A stretch of 64,000 nucleotides of DNA from Asanoa ishikariensis (GCF_900107455.1 NZ_FNQB01000001.1:744001-808000); one strand, 5' to 3'; shown: positions 1 to 8,763, counted from the stretch's first letter. Notes: a model not told the origin generated them from the letters alone. Numbers and translations: made by a program.

Positions 1-46
1 GCGGCGGGCCTTTGCGCTTCGCGGTCAGCGCTGGGCGGAGTCCGCG

Positions 47-421
47 GTGCGGCGGCGGTCGGCCTTGGTAGGCGATCGTGGTGCGGCGACCATCTGGGTG
101 CTCGGTGTTGGGCTGGCGTTCGTGTTGCTGGGGCTGGCCTGTGCGGCGGTTGGTGTGGCGGCGGTCGGTCGTCATCAGGCACAGACCGCCGCCGACCTCG
201 GTGCTCTTGCCGGCGCCGCGCGCACGCTGGAAGGTCCGGATGCGGCCTGCGCTCGGGCCGCCGAGATCGTTGCCGCCAACGGTGGGCGGATGAGCGGTTG
301 TGTCGTGCACGGCTTCGACGTTGTCGTGACGGTCGCGGTCGTGGTCCGGCTGCCACCGAGCGGATCGGTGCGGGTCGCGACGGCTCGCGCGCGGGCCGGT
401 CCGGTCGGGTGGTTGCCGTGA
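47..421 (+). CDS. TadE/TadG-like pilus-locus protein (Rv3654c family)
   Basis: A 124-residue protein. After a short basic N-terminus it has one hydrophobic helix (about residues 13-42, beginning RGAATIWVLGVG) followed by the HQAQTAADLGALAGA signature of TadE/G-like pseudopilins. This is the small actinobacterial version found in the helicase/secretion neighbourhood beside a DEAH helicase, as here. It is probably a minor pilin or an assembly factor of a Tad-like type II secretion locus whose other genes lie left of the window. GTG at 47 is preceded by GGAG at 37-40. The frame stays open to the window edge, so an upstream start is possible. Confidence 0.8.
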   Translation: MRRRSALVGDRGAATIWVLGVGLAFVLLGLACAAVGVAAVGRHQAQTAADLGALAGAARTLEGPDAACARAAEIVAANGGRMSGCVVHGFDVVVTVAVVVRLPPSGSVRVATARARAGPVGWLP

Positions 422-507
422 CGAGGGGGCCCGGGCGCGAACCGCGTGCGCCACCGCGCTGGCAATTGGTTGTGCGTCGAGCTCCCGCGCGTCGGGCGTT
501 GCGCGTT

Positions 508-1650
508 CTAGAGCTCGGCCACCGGATCGCGGTAGGCGCGGGCGATCAATGTGACCCAGTCGTAGACCGCGTTTTCGTTGGGCGCCAACGGCCCAGGCAC
601 GAAGTGGGGTGAGGAGACACCACGTTGGACGGACTCACACGCCGCCCAATCCTGGCGGTTGGTGAGGTCCCAGAACTCCACGGCGTAGGCGGGGTCGGTC
701 ACCTCGTCCAGGAACAACCACTCGCAGGTGACGTGGGTGCGGTGCGGCGAAAGCGGTTGGAGGAGGTGGGTCATCACGTAGTCCGGATGCAGCGAGATGA
801 GCAGGTTCGGGAAGAGGCCGAGGTACCGGACCAGGCGCCGGTCGACGCCCGGCAGCGTGACGCCGTGTGAGCGGCCGTCGAGCGACATGGTTTCCGCGTG
901 GTCGCGTAGGTCCATCGAGCCGCCGACCCAGGCGGCGCCGGGCTCGCGCCAGTTGCTGCCGGAGTTCGGCGGCGACACCGCGCACAGCTCGGGGTGGATC
1001 AGCGGGCAGTGGTAGCACTCGTGGTAGTTCTCCGCGATGACCTTCCAGTTGGCCGCCACCTCGTACTCGTGTCGGGCCTTGCTGACCAACGACTCTGGTC
1101 GGTACGGCTCGACGTGCGCGGCGAGCGTGCCGATGTGCGCGTCGAACGGCCGCGCGGTGCCGGTGGCGTTGACGAACAGCCAACCGTGCCAGTCGGCGGT
1201 TGGCAGTTCGACCAGGCCGTAGGCCGCGGCGGCGAAGTCCGCACCCATCCGTGGCGCGGTCCGCACGTGGCCGTCGAGGGTGTAGGACCAGCCGTGGTAC
1301 GGGCAGAGCACCGCCGGTCGGTCAGCGACCTCACCTTCGGCCAGCAACTCGTGCGCACGGTGCCGGCAGACGTTGGCGAAGGCTCGTGGCGTGTCGGCGT
1401 CGAAGGTGAGCAGCACGCCGACGTCGCCGACCTTGACCGCGCGCTGGTTGCCGCCGGCGCCGAGCGCCGTCGTGCGACCGAGTGACACCCACGAGCCGGC
1501 GAACAGGTGGCGCTGTTCCCAGGCGAACACGTGCTCACCGACGTACGCGGCGGCCGGCAGCATGGTTGATTGCCCGAACGGACGGAGTGCCGGCTCCAGC
1601 GCGGAAGCTTCGAGAGGCGCACCCACCATGCCGCCATCATCACCGACCAT
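508..1650 (-). CDS. Rieske [2Fe-2S] non-haem iron oxygenase, alpha subunit
   Basis: The 380-residue protein has the full layout of a Rieske oxygenase. The [2Fe-2S] ligands are C95-x-H97 and C116-x2-H119 (CRHRAHE and CPYHGWSY). The mononuclear iron site is E211-x2-H214-x4-H219 within ENYHECYHCPLIH, and D334 is a candidate third ligand. The ENYHECYHC form resembles choline/glycine-betaine/carnitine monooxygenase-type enzymes more than aromatic dioxygenases (family knowledge); the substrate cannot be read from sequence. No reductase or ferredoxin gene is adjacent, so electron supply must come from elsewhere. Met8 (1629) is an alternative start; neither start has a strong ribosome-binding site. 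It is 32 nt downstream of the helicase gene on the same strand. Confidence 0.88.
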   Translation of the reverse strand: MVGDDGGMVGAPLEASALEPALRPFGQSTMLPAAAYVGEHVFAWEQRHLFAGSWVSLGRTTALGAGGNQRAVKVGDVGVLLTFDADTPRAFANVCRHRAHELLAEGEVADRPAVLCPYHGWSYTLDGHVRTAPRMGADFAAAAYGLVELPTADWHGWLFVNATGTARPFDAHIGTLAAHVEPYRPESLVSKARHEYEVAANWKVIAENYHECYHCPLIHPELCAVSPPNSGSNWREPGAAWVGGSMDLRDHAETMSLDGRSHGVTLPGVDRRLVRYLGLFPNLLISLHPDYVMTHLLQPLSPHRTHVTCEWLFLDEVTDPAYAVEFWDLTNRQDWAACESVQRGVSSPHFVPGPLAPNENAVYDWVTLIARAYRDPVAEL

Positions 1651-1682
1651 CGCCCAACGGGAAACCGGGCCGGCTTAAGTGG

Positions 1683-4673
1683 TCAGGCCGCGGCGTCTTC
1701 CGCTGACCGCTGTGCCAGGGCCGGTCGGGTCGGGGCGGCGACCCCGTCCTGCGTCTGCTCGTCGCTGGTCGAGCCGTCCGCTCGGCTCGCGGGTACGGCG
1801 GAGTGCGCGCCGCTCGCCCGGCGACGCTTGGCCGCCGGCGGCGCCGCGTGGTGTCCGTCGGCGACAGGCTGCTTCGTCGCAGCCAACTTGGCCCGGGCCT
1901 GCGGTACCCGCGCGGCAGCAACCCCGGCCGCCACGTCGGCCTGCGGTTGGCCTCCGGCGGTGGCGTCGGTGGGTGCGAGCTTCGTCCGCCTCCGTGGAAC
2001 CCGCGCGATCGCAGCCCCGGCCGTCGAGTCGGCCGCCGGCTCGCCTCCGGCCACAGGGTCGGTGGTGCCGCCGACTGCCTTGGCTGTCGCCCGCTTGCGC
2101 CTCGGCGCGACCCGCCCACGTGAGACGGCCGGCACAACCACGGCGCCCGCCACATCAGTCGCGCCGTCAGCGTCTGCCGCGGGCCGTACGCCGTCCGACT
2201 GGCTGGCGTCGGCCAGCGCGCCCGCAACGTGCACCGCGCTGGCGTCGGTCTCCGCGGCCACGTCGTGCGCAGGAGCTGGGTCCGCGACCGACGAAGTCGA
2301 GCCCTCGGACGCCGCACCGACGGAGACTCCGACCGAGGCCGGCGGCGCCACGTCAGTCGGACCAGCTCCTCCGTGCGTCACCGTCGTCGCGGTGGCCAGG
2401 TTGGCTAGGACTACGTCGAGGAGCTTGACGGCCTCGGGTTTGGCCAGGGGGTTGTTGCCGTTGCCGCATTTCGGCGACTGAACGCACGACGGGCACCCAG
2501 CCTCGCAAGCGCATTCCGCGATCACGTCCCGGGTCGCCTGGAGCCAGGACGACGCGGCGGCGAAGGCTCGTTCGGCGAAGCCGGCGCCGCCCGGGTGGCC
2601 GTCGTAGACGAAGACCGTGGGTAGGCCCGTGTCCGGGTGGTTCGCGGTGGAGATGCCACCGATGTCCCAGCGGTCGCACGTGGCGACCAATGGCAACAGA
2701 CCGATGGCCGCGTGTTCGGCGGCGTGCAACGCCCCAGGTATGTCGGCTTCGGCTACCCCGTGGGAGGCCAGCGAGTCCGGAGACACCGTGAACCAGACGG
2801 CGACCGTACGCAGCTCGCGGGGCGGCAGATCCAGCGGCCGGGTGTCGATGACCTCGCCGGAGCCGTGGCGCCGGCGCTGGTACGACACCACCTGGCTGGT
2901 CACGTCGACCTCGCCCAGATGCATGGCGACCGGGCCGGCGGTCACCGACGAGCCGACGCCGGCCACGGAAAGCGTGGTCACGTCGCGGGCGTGGGTGGAG
3001 TAGTCCGGCTCGTCCGCGTGGACCAGCGCGCAACCGTCTTCGAAATCCAGTGAGTCGACGATGTAGGACGCGCCCTGGTGCACGTACACCGCGCCCTCGT
3101 GGAGCATGAAGTGCGACGACGACGCGTCTGTCATGCCGAGCAGGCGGCCGGTTGACGACTCGACGATGCAGATCGGCTGGCCGCCGCTGCCGCGCAGGTC
3201 GACGTCGGGGCGTTTGTAGGGGCGCCAGTACCAACCCGACGGGCGGCGGCGTAGCAGGCCGGCGGCGACCAGCTCTTCCAACACCGGCAGGGCGGCGGGG
3301 CCGAACAGCGAGAGGTCCGCCTGGGTCAGCGGGCCCTCGGCGGCCGCGCAGCAGAGCTGTGGACCCAGGACGTACGGGTTCGACGGGTCCAGCACCGTCG
3401 CCTCGACCGCCTGGCCGAACAGGGCTTCCGGGTGGTGCACGAGGTAGGTGTCCAGCGGGTCGTCGCGGGCTACCAGCACCGCCAGCGCGTCGTCGCCCGC
3501 TCGGCCCGCGCGGCCCGCCTGCTGCCACAGCGACGCGCGGGTGCCGGGGTAGCCGCAGATCAGCACCGCGTCGAGGCCGACCAGGTCGACACCCAGCTCC
3601 AACGCGTTGGTGGACGCGAGGCCGAGCAGCGAGCCGGACAGCAGACCTTCTTCCAGCGACCGCCGCTCCTCGCGCAGGTAGCCGGCCCGATAGGCGGCGA
3701 CCCGGCCGGCCAGCTCGGGGGAGACCTCTTCCAGCGAGCGCCGCGCCACCGTCGCCACCGTCTCGGCGCCGCGGCGGGAGCGGACGAAGGCAACAGTGCG
3801 CACCCCGGCGGTCACCGCGTCGGTCAACAGCGACGCGGTCTCGCGGACCGCGGACCGCCGGACCGGGGTCGCCGAGGAGGCCGACGTCTCCAGGGGTGGC
3901 TCCCACAGCGCGAACGTCACACCACCGCGCGGGGACGCGTCTTCGGTGACGGCCTCGATCCGCAGGCCGGTCAGCCGGGCGGCCGCCGTCTCCGGGTCGC
4001 CGGCCGTGGCGGAGGCCAGGACGAAGACGGGGGTACGCCCGTAGCGCGCCGCCGCCCGTCGCAACCGCCGCAGCACGTGCGCGACGTGTGACCCGAACAC
4101 CCCGCGATAGGTGTGGCACTCGTCGACGACGACGAACGACAGCCGGCGGAGGAAAGTGCCCCAGGCGGCATGCCCCGGCAGGATGCTTCGGTGCAACATA
4201 TCTGGATTTGTCAGGACGAAACGCGAGTGCTGGCGGATCCACTCTCGTTCCGCTCTGGGCGTGTCGCCGTCGTACGACGCCGGGCGTACACCCTCGACCG
4301 AGAGAGCGGCCACGGAGCGTAACTGGTCCGCGGCCAGGGCCTTGGTCGGCGCGAGATAAAGAGCGGTGGCCCGCGGGTCGAGGACCAACCGCGACAGGGC
4401 CGGCAACTGGTACGCCAGCGACTTGCCCGACGCCGTGCCGGTCGCGACGACCACGTGCCGTCCCTCGAAAGCCAGCGAAGCCGCGGCGGCCTGGTGCCGC
4501 CACGGCGCCGACACTCCGCGCGCCGCGTACGCGGAGACCACCAAAGGAGGGACCCACGACGGCCACGGAACCGGATCGCCGACCCGGGCGGCGACCTCTT
4601 CGACGTGGGTGACCGGAGGCCGGCTGAGCAGGCCGGCAAGCAGGGAAGCCGGCGCCCCAGCCGCGGTGGTCAT
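1683..4673 (-). CDS. DEAH/DECH-box helicase with DUF1998 zinc domain (MrfA/YprA-like)
   Basis: A superfamily 2 helicase of 996 residues. Motif I is ATGTASGKS (78-86), motif II is DECH (184-187), motif III is SAT, and motif VI is QQAGRAGRAGD. The C-terminal half carries the DUF1998 cysteine cluster ECACEAGCPSCVQSPKCGNG, the zinc site of MrfA/YprA and Hrq1-type helicases. Bacillus MrfA acts in repair of mitomycin damage, so a DNA-repair role is likely by family. Residues from about 785 on form a roughly 210-residue extension rich in Ala, Val, Pro, Lys and Arg with no recognisable domain. Members I know end near 750-800 residues. Its place beside the TadE-like gene and opposite bldG matches other actinobacteria. 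Confidence 0.9.
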   Translation of the reverse strand: MTTAAGAPASLLAGLLSRPPVTHVEEVAARVGDPVPWPSWVPPLVVSAYAARGVSAPWRHQAAAASLAFEGRHVVVATGTASGKSLAYQLPALSRLVLDPRATALYLAPTKALAADQLRSVAALSVEGVRPASYDGDTPRAEREWIRQHSRFVLTNPDMLHRSILPGHAAWGTFLRRLSFVVVDECHTYRGVFGSHVAHVLRRLRRAAARYGRTPVFVLASATAGDPETAAARLTGLRIEAVTEDASPRGGVTFALWEPPLETSASSATPVRRSAVRETASLLTDAVTAGVRTVAFVRSRRGAETVATVARRSLEEVSPELAGRVAAYRAGYLREERRSLEEGLLSGSLLGLASTNALELGVDLVGLDAVLICGYPGTRASLWQQAGRAGRAGDDALAVLVARDDPLDTYLVHHPEALFGQAVEATVLDPSNPYVLGPQLCCAAAEGPLTQADLSLFGPAALPVLEELVAAGLLRRRPSGWYWRPYKRPDVDLRGSGGQPICIVESSTGRLLGMTDASSSHFMLHEGAVYVHQGASYIVDSLDFEDGCALVHADEPDYSTHARDVTTLSVAGVGSSVTAGPVAMHLGEVDVTSQVVSYQRRRHGSGEVIDTRPLDLPPRELRTVAVWFTVSPDSLASHGVAEADIPGALHAAEHAAIGLLPLVATCDRWDIGGISTANHPDTGLPTVFVYDGHPGGAGFAERAFAAASSWLQATRDVIAECACEAGCPSCVQSPKCGNGNNPLAKPEAVKLLDVVLANLATATTVTHGGAGPTDVAPPASVGVSVGAASEGSTSSVADPAPAHDVAAETDASAVHVAGALADASQSDGVRPAADADGATDVAGAVVVPAVSRGRVAPRRKRATAKAVGGTTDPVAGGEPAADSTAGAAIARVPRRRTKLAPTDATAGGQPQADVAAGVAAARVPQARAKLAATKQPVADGHHAAPPAAKRRRASGAHSAVPASRADGSTSDEQTQDGVAAPTRPALAQRSAEDAAA

Positions 4674-4758
4674 CCCAGCACTCTCGCACTGATGTACTGA
4701 TCAGTCGACGGCGGGGCAGGTCGTGGCTGCGTACACAGCGTGTCGATGGTTAGATCGG

Positions 4759-4783
4759 GTTCGACCGAACTGTTCGGTCGAAC
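4759..4783. promoter_or_regulatory. 25-bp perfect palindrome upstream of bldG
   Basis: GTTCGACCGAAC and its exact reverse complement GTTCGGTCGAAC are separated by a single T. The element ends 26 nt before the bldG start codon. Each arm contains TTCGnnCGAA, so it can also be read as two smaller dyads 13 bp apart. It looks like a regulator binding site. It lacks the poor symmetry and G/C-rich stem of a typical terminator, although it could also fold in RNA. Confidence 0.6.
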
Positions 4784-4809
4784 ACAAATTGGACCGCGGG
4801 AGGCGTTCG

Positions 4810-5157
4810 ATGGAGCTGTCGCTCTCGACCCGGACCCAGGGCGAGCACACCGTGCTGGAGGTCGGCGGCGAGGTCGATGTCTACACGGCTCCGCGCCTGC
4901 GTGAACGGCTGATCGAGTTGATCGACGCCGGCGCCACGCAGATCGTCGTCGACCTCGGCCGGGTCGACTTTCTCGACTCCACCGGGCTCGGTGTGCTGGT
5001 CGGCGCGCTCAAGCGGCTGCGCGCCGCGGGCGGCGGCCTCAGCCTCGTGTGCGACAAGGAACCGTTGCTGAAGATCTTCCGGATTACCGCGCTCGACCAG
5101 GTCTTCCCCTTGTTCGCGACCGTCGACGCGGCAACCGAGGCCGGTCCGGCCGCGTGA
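4810..5157 (+). CDS. bldG: Anti-sigma factor antagonist BldG (STAS domain)
   Basis: A single STAS domain of 115 residues. The phosphorylation loop reads [12 protein letters not shown] with the acceptor Ser57, the same position as in Streptomyces BldG; the start MELSLSTRT and end LKIFRIT are also close to BldG. By family, unphosphorylated BldG binds anti-sigma factors, and phosphorylation at Ser57 releases them. In Streptomyces it controls morphology, antibiotic production and stress responses. ATG 4810 is chosen because GGGAGG (4798-4803) precedes it; an upstream in-frame start at 4723 would run through the palindrome. Its stop overlaps the start of the next gene by one base (TGATG), so the two are translationally coupled. 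Confidence 0.93.
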   Translation: MELSLSTRTQGEHTVLEVGGEVDVYTAPRLRERLIELIDAGATQIVVDLGRVDFLDSTGLGVLVGALKRLRAAGGGLSLVCDKEPLLKIFRITALDQVFPLFATVDAATEAGPAA

Positions 5158-5591
5158 TGGCGACTGTTCGTCTTTCTTTTTCTCCGGCTCCGGCGCACGT
5201 CCGGACCGCCCGCCTGGTCGGCGTGGCGGTGGCCCGCCGCGCCGGCGTCGCGGAGGAACTGCTCGACGAGGTACGCATCGCGATCGGCGAGGCGTGCACC
5301 CGGGCGGTCGCGCTGCACCGGCAGTACGGCCTGGCGAACCTGGTGCAGGTCGAGATGTCCGACGGCGGCAACTACGTCGTGCGCGTCATCGACCGCGCGC
5401 CGATCGAGGCGGGCCTCGGCATCGCGGTGCTGCCGCCGGAAGAGTTGGCCAACACGTCGCTGACCGACGAGGCACTCACCGTTGGTGTCGGATTCGCCCT
5501 GCTCGCGGGATTGGTCGAAGATCTCCAGGTGCGTCCCGTCGACGAAGGCATCGGCACCGAAGTCCGGATGGTTTGGCCCGTCGCGCGCTAG
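5157..5591 (+). CDS. Anti-sigma factor, RsbW/SpoIIAB-like (bldG partner)
   Basis: A 144-residue GHKL-fold protein translated from ATG 5157, which overlaps the bldG stop. The bldG-anti-sigma gene pair is conserved in Streptomyces, where the products interact. The ATP-binding motifs are degenerate. The N-box region reads EVRIAIGEACTRAV, with no Asn after the Glu-Ala. The G1 box is VIDRAP where D-x-G is expected. It may therefore bind BldG or a sigma factor without being an efficient kinase, in which case BldG Ser57 would be phosphorylated by another kinase (inference). No sigma factor gene is adjacent. Confidence 0.82.
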   Translation: MATVRLSFSPAPAHVRTARLVGVAVARRAGVAEELLDEVRIAIGEACTRAVALHRQYGLANLVQVEMSDGGNYVVRVIDRAPIEAGLGIAVLPPEELANTSLTDEALTVGVGFALLAGLVEDLQVRPVDEGIGTEVRMVWPVAR

Positions 5592-5680
5592 CAGAGATCA
5601 CGTTTTGTGCGCGACAACCCCGCGCCGATGTGAATGACGACACTGTGTACGGCTAGAGTACGCGGGTTATCAGCTAGCGC

Positions 5681-5765
5681 CCTGACCTCGCCATCCGTCC
5701 GGTCAGGTGCGTTCTTGCTCTCCACCTGGAGACGTCCCACGCCGGGCTAGTCCTCCGGCGGGACG
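5681..5765 (+). other. hppA leader region with two hairpins
   Basis: The 200-nt gap before hppA contains CCTGACC (5681-5687) pairing with GGTCAGG (5701-5707). It also contains a stronger interrupted stem formed by 5733-5745 and 5755-5765 (CGTCC/GGACG and CGCCGG/CCGGCG with a two-base bulge, loop GCTAGTCCT). The second stem ends 16 nt before the hppA Shine-Dalgarno. It may terminate the bldG operon or shape the hppA 5' UTR. I recognise no known riboswitch. Confidence 0.4.
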
Positions 5766-5791
5766 CGTTGGTCGGTTATTGGAGGACATAG

Positions 5792-8164
5792 ATGTCCGGG
5801 TCCGGGACCTTGGCCGCCGAGGGCGGCGGGCTGTCCCTTTCCAGCGCGAACTTCTCGTACGTAATCGTGGCTCTGGCCATCGCCCTTGTGGCGCTTGGCT
5901 TCGCGGCCGCCTTGCGGCGCACGGTTCTGGCGACTGGTCAGGGCACTGAAAAAATGCAGGAGATCGCGGGGGCCGTCCAAGAGGGCGCGTCCGCCTACCT
6001 GCGCCGCCAGTTCAGGACGCTTGCGATCTTCGTAGTGATCGCGGTGGTTCTGCTCTTTGTCCTGCCGGTGCACGGCGCGACCGACAACGAGACGCTGGTC
6101 AAGATCGGCCGGTCGGCGTTCTTCGTCGTCGGTGCCGTGTTCAGCGCGTTCATCGGCGGTGCCGGCATGGCGCTGGCGACCCGCGCCAACCTGCGGGTGG
6201 CTGCGGCGGCTCGGGAAGCCACCGGCGGTCGTGAGAAGGCGATGCAGATCGCGTTCCGCACCGGCGGCGTCGTCGGCTTCCTCACCGTCGGCCTCGGCCT
6301 GGTCGGTGCGACCCTCGTCGTGCTGCTCTACAAGGGCGACGCGCCCACCGTGCTGGAGGGCTTCGGCTTCGGCGCCGCGCTGCTCGCGATGTTCATGCGG
6401 GTCGGCGGCGGCATCTTCACCAAGGCCGCCGACGTCGGCGCCGACCTCGTCGGCAAGGTCGAGCAGGGCATCCCGGAAGACGACCCGCGTAACGCCGCGA
6501 CCATCGCCGACAACGTCGGTGACAACGTCGGTGACTGCGCCGGCATGGCGGCCGACCTGTTCGAGTCGTACGCCGTGACCCTGGTAGCCGCTCTGATCCT
6601 GGGCCGGGCCGCGTTCGGCCAGGACGGCCTGGTCTTCCCGCTGATCGTCTCCGCGATCGGCGTGATCATCGCGATCATCGGTGTCTTCATCACCCGGCTG
6701 CGGGCGAGTGACCGCAACGGCCTGCAGGCGATCAACCGCGCGTTCTACATCTCGGCCGCCATCTCCGCGGTCGCGGTCGCGGTGGTCTCCTGGTTCTACC
6801 TCAAGCCGTCGTTCGCCGAGTTCGAGGGCGTCGACCCGTCGGTCGCCGAGATCACCCGCGACCCCCGCTGGGTCGCCATCGGCGCGGTCGTCATCGGCAT
6901 CGTGCTGGCCGCCGCCATCCAGGCGCTGACCGGCTACTTCACCGAGGTCGAGCGGCGTCCGGTGCAGGACATCGGCAAGAGCTCGCAGACCGGTGCGGCC
7001 ACCGTCGTGCTCGCCGGCATCAGCGTCGGCCTCGAGTCGGCCGTCTACTCGGCGCTGCTGATCGGCGCCGGCGTGTTCGGCGCGTTCCTGCTCGGTGGCG
7101 GTTCGCTGACCCTGTCGCTGTTCGCGGTCGCGCTCGCCGGCATCGGCCTGCTGACCACCGTCGGCGTCATCGTCGCGATGGACACGTTCGGCCCGATCTC
7201 CGACAACGCGCAGGGCATCGCGGAGATGTCCGGCGACATCGACGAGGCCGGCGCGAAGACGCTGACCGAGCTCGATGCCGTCGGCAACACCACGAAGGCC
7301 ATCACCAAGGGCATCGCGATCGCTACGGCCGTCCTCGCCGCGACCGCGCTGTTCGGCTCGTACACCAGCTCGCTGGCGTCCTCGCTCGCTGACGCGGGCG
7401 TGGCCGACGTCGACAACTACATCCTCAACCTGCTGAACATCAGCAACCCGCGGAACCTGGTCGGCCTGATCGTCGGCGCCGCGGTGGTGTTCCTCTTCTC
7501 GGGTCTCGCCATCAACGCGGTGGCCCGGTCGGCCGGTGCGGTCGTGGTCGAGGTGCGCCGCCAGTTCCGGGAGTTCCCGGGCATCATGGACGGCACGCAG
7601 CGGCCCGAGTACGGCAAGGTCGTCGACATCTGCACCCGGGACGCGCAGCGCGAGCTGATCACTCCGGGTCTGCTGGCGATCCTGGCGCCGATCGCCGTCG
7701 GCTTCGGCCTCGGTGCCGGCGCGCTGGCCTGCTACCTGGCCGGTGCGATCGGTGCGGGCACGCTGATGGCGGTCTTCCTGGCCAACTCCGGTGGCGCCTG
7801 GGACAACGCGAAGAAGCTGGTCGAGGACGGTCACTACGGCGGCAAGGGCTCCCAGGCCCACGAAGCCACCATCATCGGTGACACCGTCGGTGACCCGTTC
7901 AAGGACACCGCCGGCCCGGCCATCAACCCGCTGCTCAAGGTGATGAACCTGGTCGCCCTGCTGATCGCCCCGGCGGTCATCACGTTCAGCGTCGGCGACG
8001 ACGCGAACACCGGCCTGCGGATCGGCATCACGGTCATCGCGGTCGCGGTGATCGTCGGCGCGGTGCTGTTCAGCAAGCGCAAGCCGATCGCCATTTCGGA
8101 GGCCGATTCGGGAAAAGCGGATGAGGGCACGGACGCTTCCGAAGAGGAGCGCGTGAACGTCTGA
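5792..8164 (+). CDS. hppA: Membrane proton-translocating pyrophosphatase
   Basis: The 790-residue polytopic enzyme couples hydrolysis of cytoplasmic pyrophosphate to proton export. The substrate site DVGADLVGKVEQGIPEDDP (214-232) and the metal motif DNVGDNVGDCAG (240-251) are intact. The downstream acidic motif GDTVGDPFKDTAGPA is also intact. GNTTKA at about 498-503 has Lys where K+-dependent enzymes have Ala, which predicts a K+-independent proton pump (established correlation). ATG 5792 follows GGAGGA (5781-5786). The bldG-hppA order matches Streptomyces. A strong hairpin terminator follows the stop. Confidence 0.97.
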   Translation: MSGSGTLAAEGGGLSLSSANFSYVIVALAIALVALGFAAALRRTVLATGQGTEKMQEIAGAVQEGASAYLRRQFRTLAIFVVIAVVLLFVLPVHGATDNETLVKIGRSAFFVVGAVFSAFIGGAGMALATRANLRVAAAAREATGGREKAMQIAFRTGGVVGFLTVGLGLVGATLVVLLYKGDAPTVLEGFGFGAALLAMFMRVGGGIFTKAADVGADLVGKVEQGIPEDDPRNAATIADNVGDNVGDCAGMAADLFESYAVTLVAALILGRAAFGQDGLVFPLIVSAIGVIIAIIGVFITRLRASDRNGLQAINRAFYISAAISAVAVAVVSWFYLKPSFAEFEGVDPSVAEITRDPRWVAIGAVVIGIVLAAAIQALTGYFTEVERRPVQDIGKSSQTGAATVVLAGISVGLESAVYSALLIGAGVFGAFLLGGGSLTLSLFAVALAGIGLLTTVGVIVAMDTFGPISDNAQGIAEMSGDIDEAGAKTLTELDAVGNTTKAITKGIAIATAVLAATALFGSYTSSLASSLADAGVADVDNYILNLLNISNPRNLVGLIVGAAVVFLFSGLAINAVARSAGAVVVEVRRQFREFPGIMDGTQRPEYGKVVDICTRDAQRELITPGLLAILAPIAVGFGLGAGALACYLAGAIGAGTLMAVFLANSGGAWDNAKKLVEDGHYGGKGSQAHEATIIGDTVGDPFKDTAGPAINPLLKVMNLVALLIAPAVITFSVGDDANTGLRIGITVIAVAVIVGAVLFSKRKPIAISEADSGKADEGTDASEEERVNV

Positions 8165-8181
8165 TCCGGCCGCAACGCAGT

Positions 8182-8223
8182 AACGGCCCCCGGTCGACGC
8201 AGGCGCGTCGGGCGGGGGCCGTT
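8182..8223 (+). terminator. Rho-independent-like terminator after hppA
   Basis: AACGGCCCCC (8182-8191) pairs perfectly with GGGGGCCGTT (8214-8223). The inner GTCGACGC and GCGTCG extend the stem. The hairpin lies 18 nt after the hppA stop and has no T-run, as is usual in actinomycetes. Confidence 0.85.
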
Positions 8224-8229
8224 GCTTCT

Positions 8230-8763
8230 ATGCTGCTCGACATGCGTACCCCCCGCGCAGTCCTGTCCGCCGTGTTGGTCGTGCTGGCGCTCGCCGGCTG
8301 CGGTGGAGACCGGTCCGCGCCGCGGATCTGGGCGGCGGACGTGTGCGAGGCGCTGAGCCCGTGGCGAGACGAGATCGACAGCCTCTCGTCGGGCACCCAG
8401 CAGCAGATGACGGCCAAGACCACTCCGGCGCAGGCGAAAGAAAACCTGGTCCGGTTGCTCGGCGGGGCCGAGCAGGCCAGCGAGACCGCTCGGCAACTGG
8501 TCGAGCAGGCGGGAGTGCCCGACGTGGACGAGGGTTCGGCGATCGTCGACGGCTTCGTCGGCTCGCTGGCCGGCGTGCGGGATGCCTACGGCAAGGCCAA
8601 GAAGTCGATCGAGGGCCTCGACGCCGACCAGGCGTTCTACGACGGCGTGGGTGCGGCCGTCGAGACCCTCAACAAGGAGTACGACGCCAGCGCGCTGGAC
8701 ACCAGCAAGCTCAACTCGCCGGAGTTGGCACGCGCCTTCGACGAGGTACCGGAGTGTCGCTGA
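8230..8763 (+). CDS. Putative lipoprotein of unknown function
   Basis: This 177-residue protein has an N-terminal signal peptide with a good lipobox (VLALAGC), so it should be lipid-anchored outside the membrane. The mature part is mostly helical and polar, with no domain I recognise. ATG 8242 (MRTPRAVLS) is an equally good or better start. The first ATG lies only 6 nt after the hppA terminator stem, and neither has a clear ribosome-binding site. The gene overlaps the next CDS by 10 nt, which suggests coexpression. Confidence 0.7.
   Translation: MLLDMRTPRAVLSAVLVVLALAGCGGDRSAPRIWAADVCEALSPWRDEIDSLSSGTQQQMTAKTTPAQAKENLVRLLGGAEQASETARQLVEQAGVPDVDEGSAIVDGFVGSLAGVRDAYGKAKKSIEGLDADQAFYDGVGAAVETLNKEYDASALDTSKLNSPELARAFDEVPECR

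Noticed and set aside
4759-4783. LexA/SOS box before bldG
   Set aside because: The actinobacterial SOS box needs GAAC-N4-GTTC; here GAAC and GTTC are separated by one base and the outer arms are in the opposite order.
7283-7300. K+-dependent type of pyrophosphatase
   Set aside because: The motif is GNTTKA with Lys, the mark of K+-independent enzymes.
5747-7861. 704-residue open frame antisense to hppA
   Set aside because: Arg/Asp/Gly-rich shadow of hppA; no domain.
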